A stretch of 64,000 bases of DNA, taken from Eublepharis macularius (taxonomy: Eukaryota; Chordata; Lepidosauria; Squamata; Eublepharidae). Below, piece after piece: positions 63,947-64,000 of this stretch (its first letter is position 1; each line of letters opens with the position of its first letter). Under the pieces are notes generated by a model. The model was not told the DNA's origin. It ran no database searches and saw only the letters and a program-made list of their open reading frames with translations. The DNA lies in NCBI RefSeq assembly GCF_028583425.1, contig NC_072806.1, forward strand, positions 30,240,001 to 30,304,000. Direction: 5' to 3'. The position numbers were made by a program, and so were the translations under genes.

Positions 63947-64000
63947 TGAATCTATCAACTGGACCTGGAAATATACCCGGGAAAAGTGCATTGCATAGTT

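Larger units (their letters stand above)
37790..64000 (+). other. Presumed PIGL intron 2 (partial)
   Basis: No sequence resembling the next PIGL exon (DFPDDPGMQWDTEHV in human) was seen up to the right edge, so this is taken as one large intron. Stretches without a recognised repeat or gene include about 37,800-38,530, 39,660-41,440, 41,650-43,600, 45,640-46,400, 50,040-50,990, 51,830-52,660, 52,870-54,180, 57,200-59,930 (apart from a short CA run near 57,667-57,690) and 61,800-62,740. Confidence 0.5.

Noticed and set aside
37790-64000. Search for PIGL exon 3
   Set aside because: No segment encoding a DFPDDPGMQWDT-like or GVSGHSNH-like sequence was noticed by eye. A translated search with PIGL protein would settle this.

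Overview
The window is vertebrate nuclear DNA, most likely from a squamate reptile. Two host genes can be recognised exon by exon. Almost everything else is intron or intergenic DNA filled with repeats typical of squamates: an RTE-BovB LINE, CR1 and L2-like LINEs, tRNA-derived SINEs of the Sauria type, a 5S-rRNA-derived SINE, Penelope-like repeats and many hAT or foldback DNA transposons. A gecko-like lizard is my guess from the SINE types, but this is not proved.

Layout. On the minus strand, from about 24,050 down to base 1, lies the 5' end of NCOR1 (nuclear receptor corepressor 1). It comprises a CpG-island promoter with a non-coding first exon (donor at 23,882/23,881), then five coding exons: 11,142-10,965 (ATG at 11,072), 9,289-9,159, 6,849-6,654, 5,556-5,374 and 3,381-3,268. 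Together these give a continuous 244-residue N terminus that ends in the GPS2/TBL1-binding repression region. The following exons lie beyond the left edge. The first coding exon ends in a GC donor, and the 5' part of intron 1 is extremely G-rich on the sense strand.

From about 24,060 to 33,850 is the NCOR1-PIGL spacer. It begins with a CCAAT-box array and is then filled with CR1, L2-like, hAT foldback and Penelope-like copies. On the plus strand, a second CpG island (about 33,800-34,560) carries exon 1 of PIGL, the GlcNAc-PI de-N-acetylase of GPI-anchor synthesis (33,991-34,255). Exon 2 is at 37,690-37,789. The head-to-head NCOR1/PIGL order is the one I recall from other vertebrates. From 37,790 to the right edge I find no further exon, so this is taken as a large PIGL intron. 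It holds a (TAGA)n microsatellite, a nearly full-length decayed BovB with a SINE inside it, and several foldback elements, some of them nested.

The two genes work in different places. NCOR1 is a nuclear scaffold that recruits HDAC3 complexes, while PIGL is an ER-membrane enzyme. What links them here is divergent transcription from neighbouring CpG islands. Notable points are the GC-AG intron, an inverted fragment resembling NCOR1 coding exon 5, a cluster of CRE and RFX X-box palindromes at the start of PIGL intron 1, hammerhead-like cores in three Penelope-like families, and several palindromic DNA transposons whose target-site duplications can be read directly.
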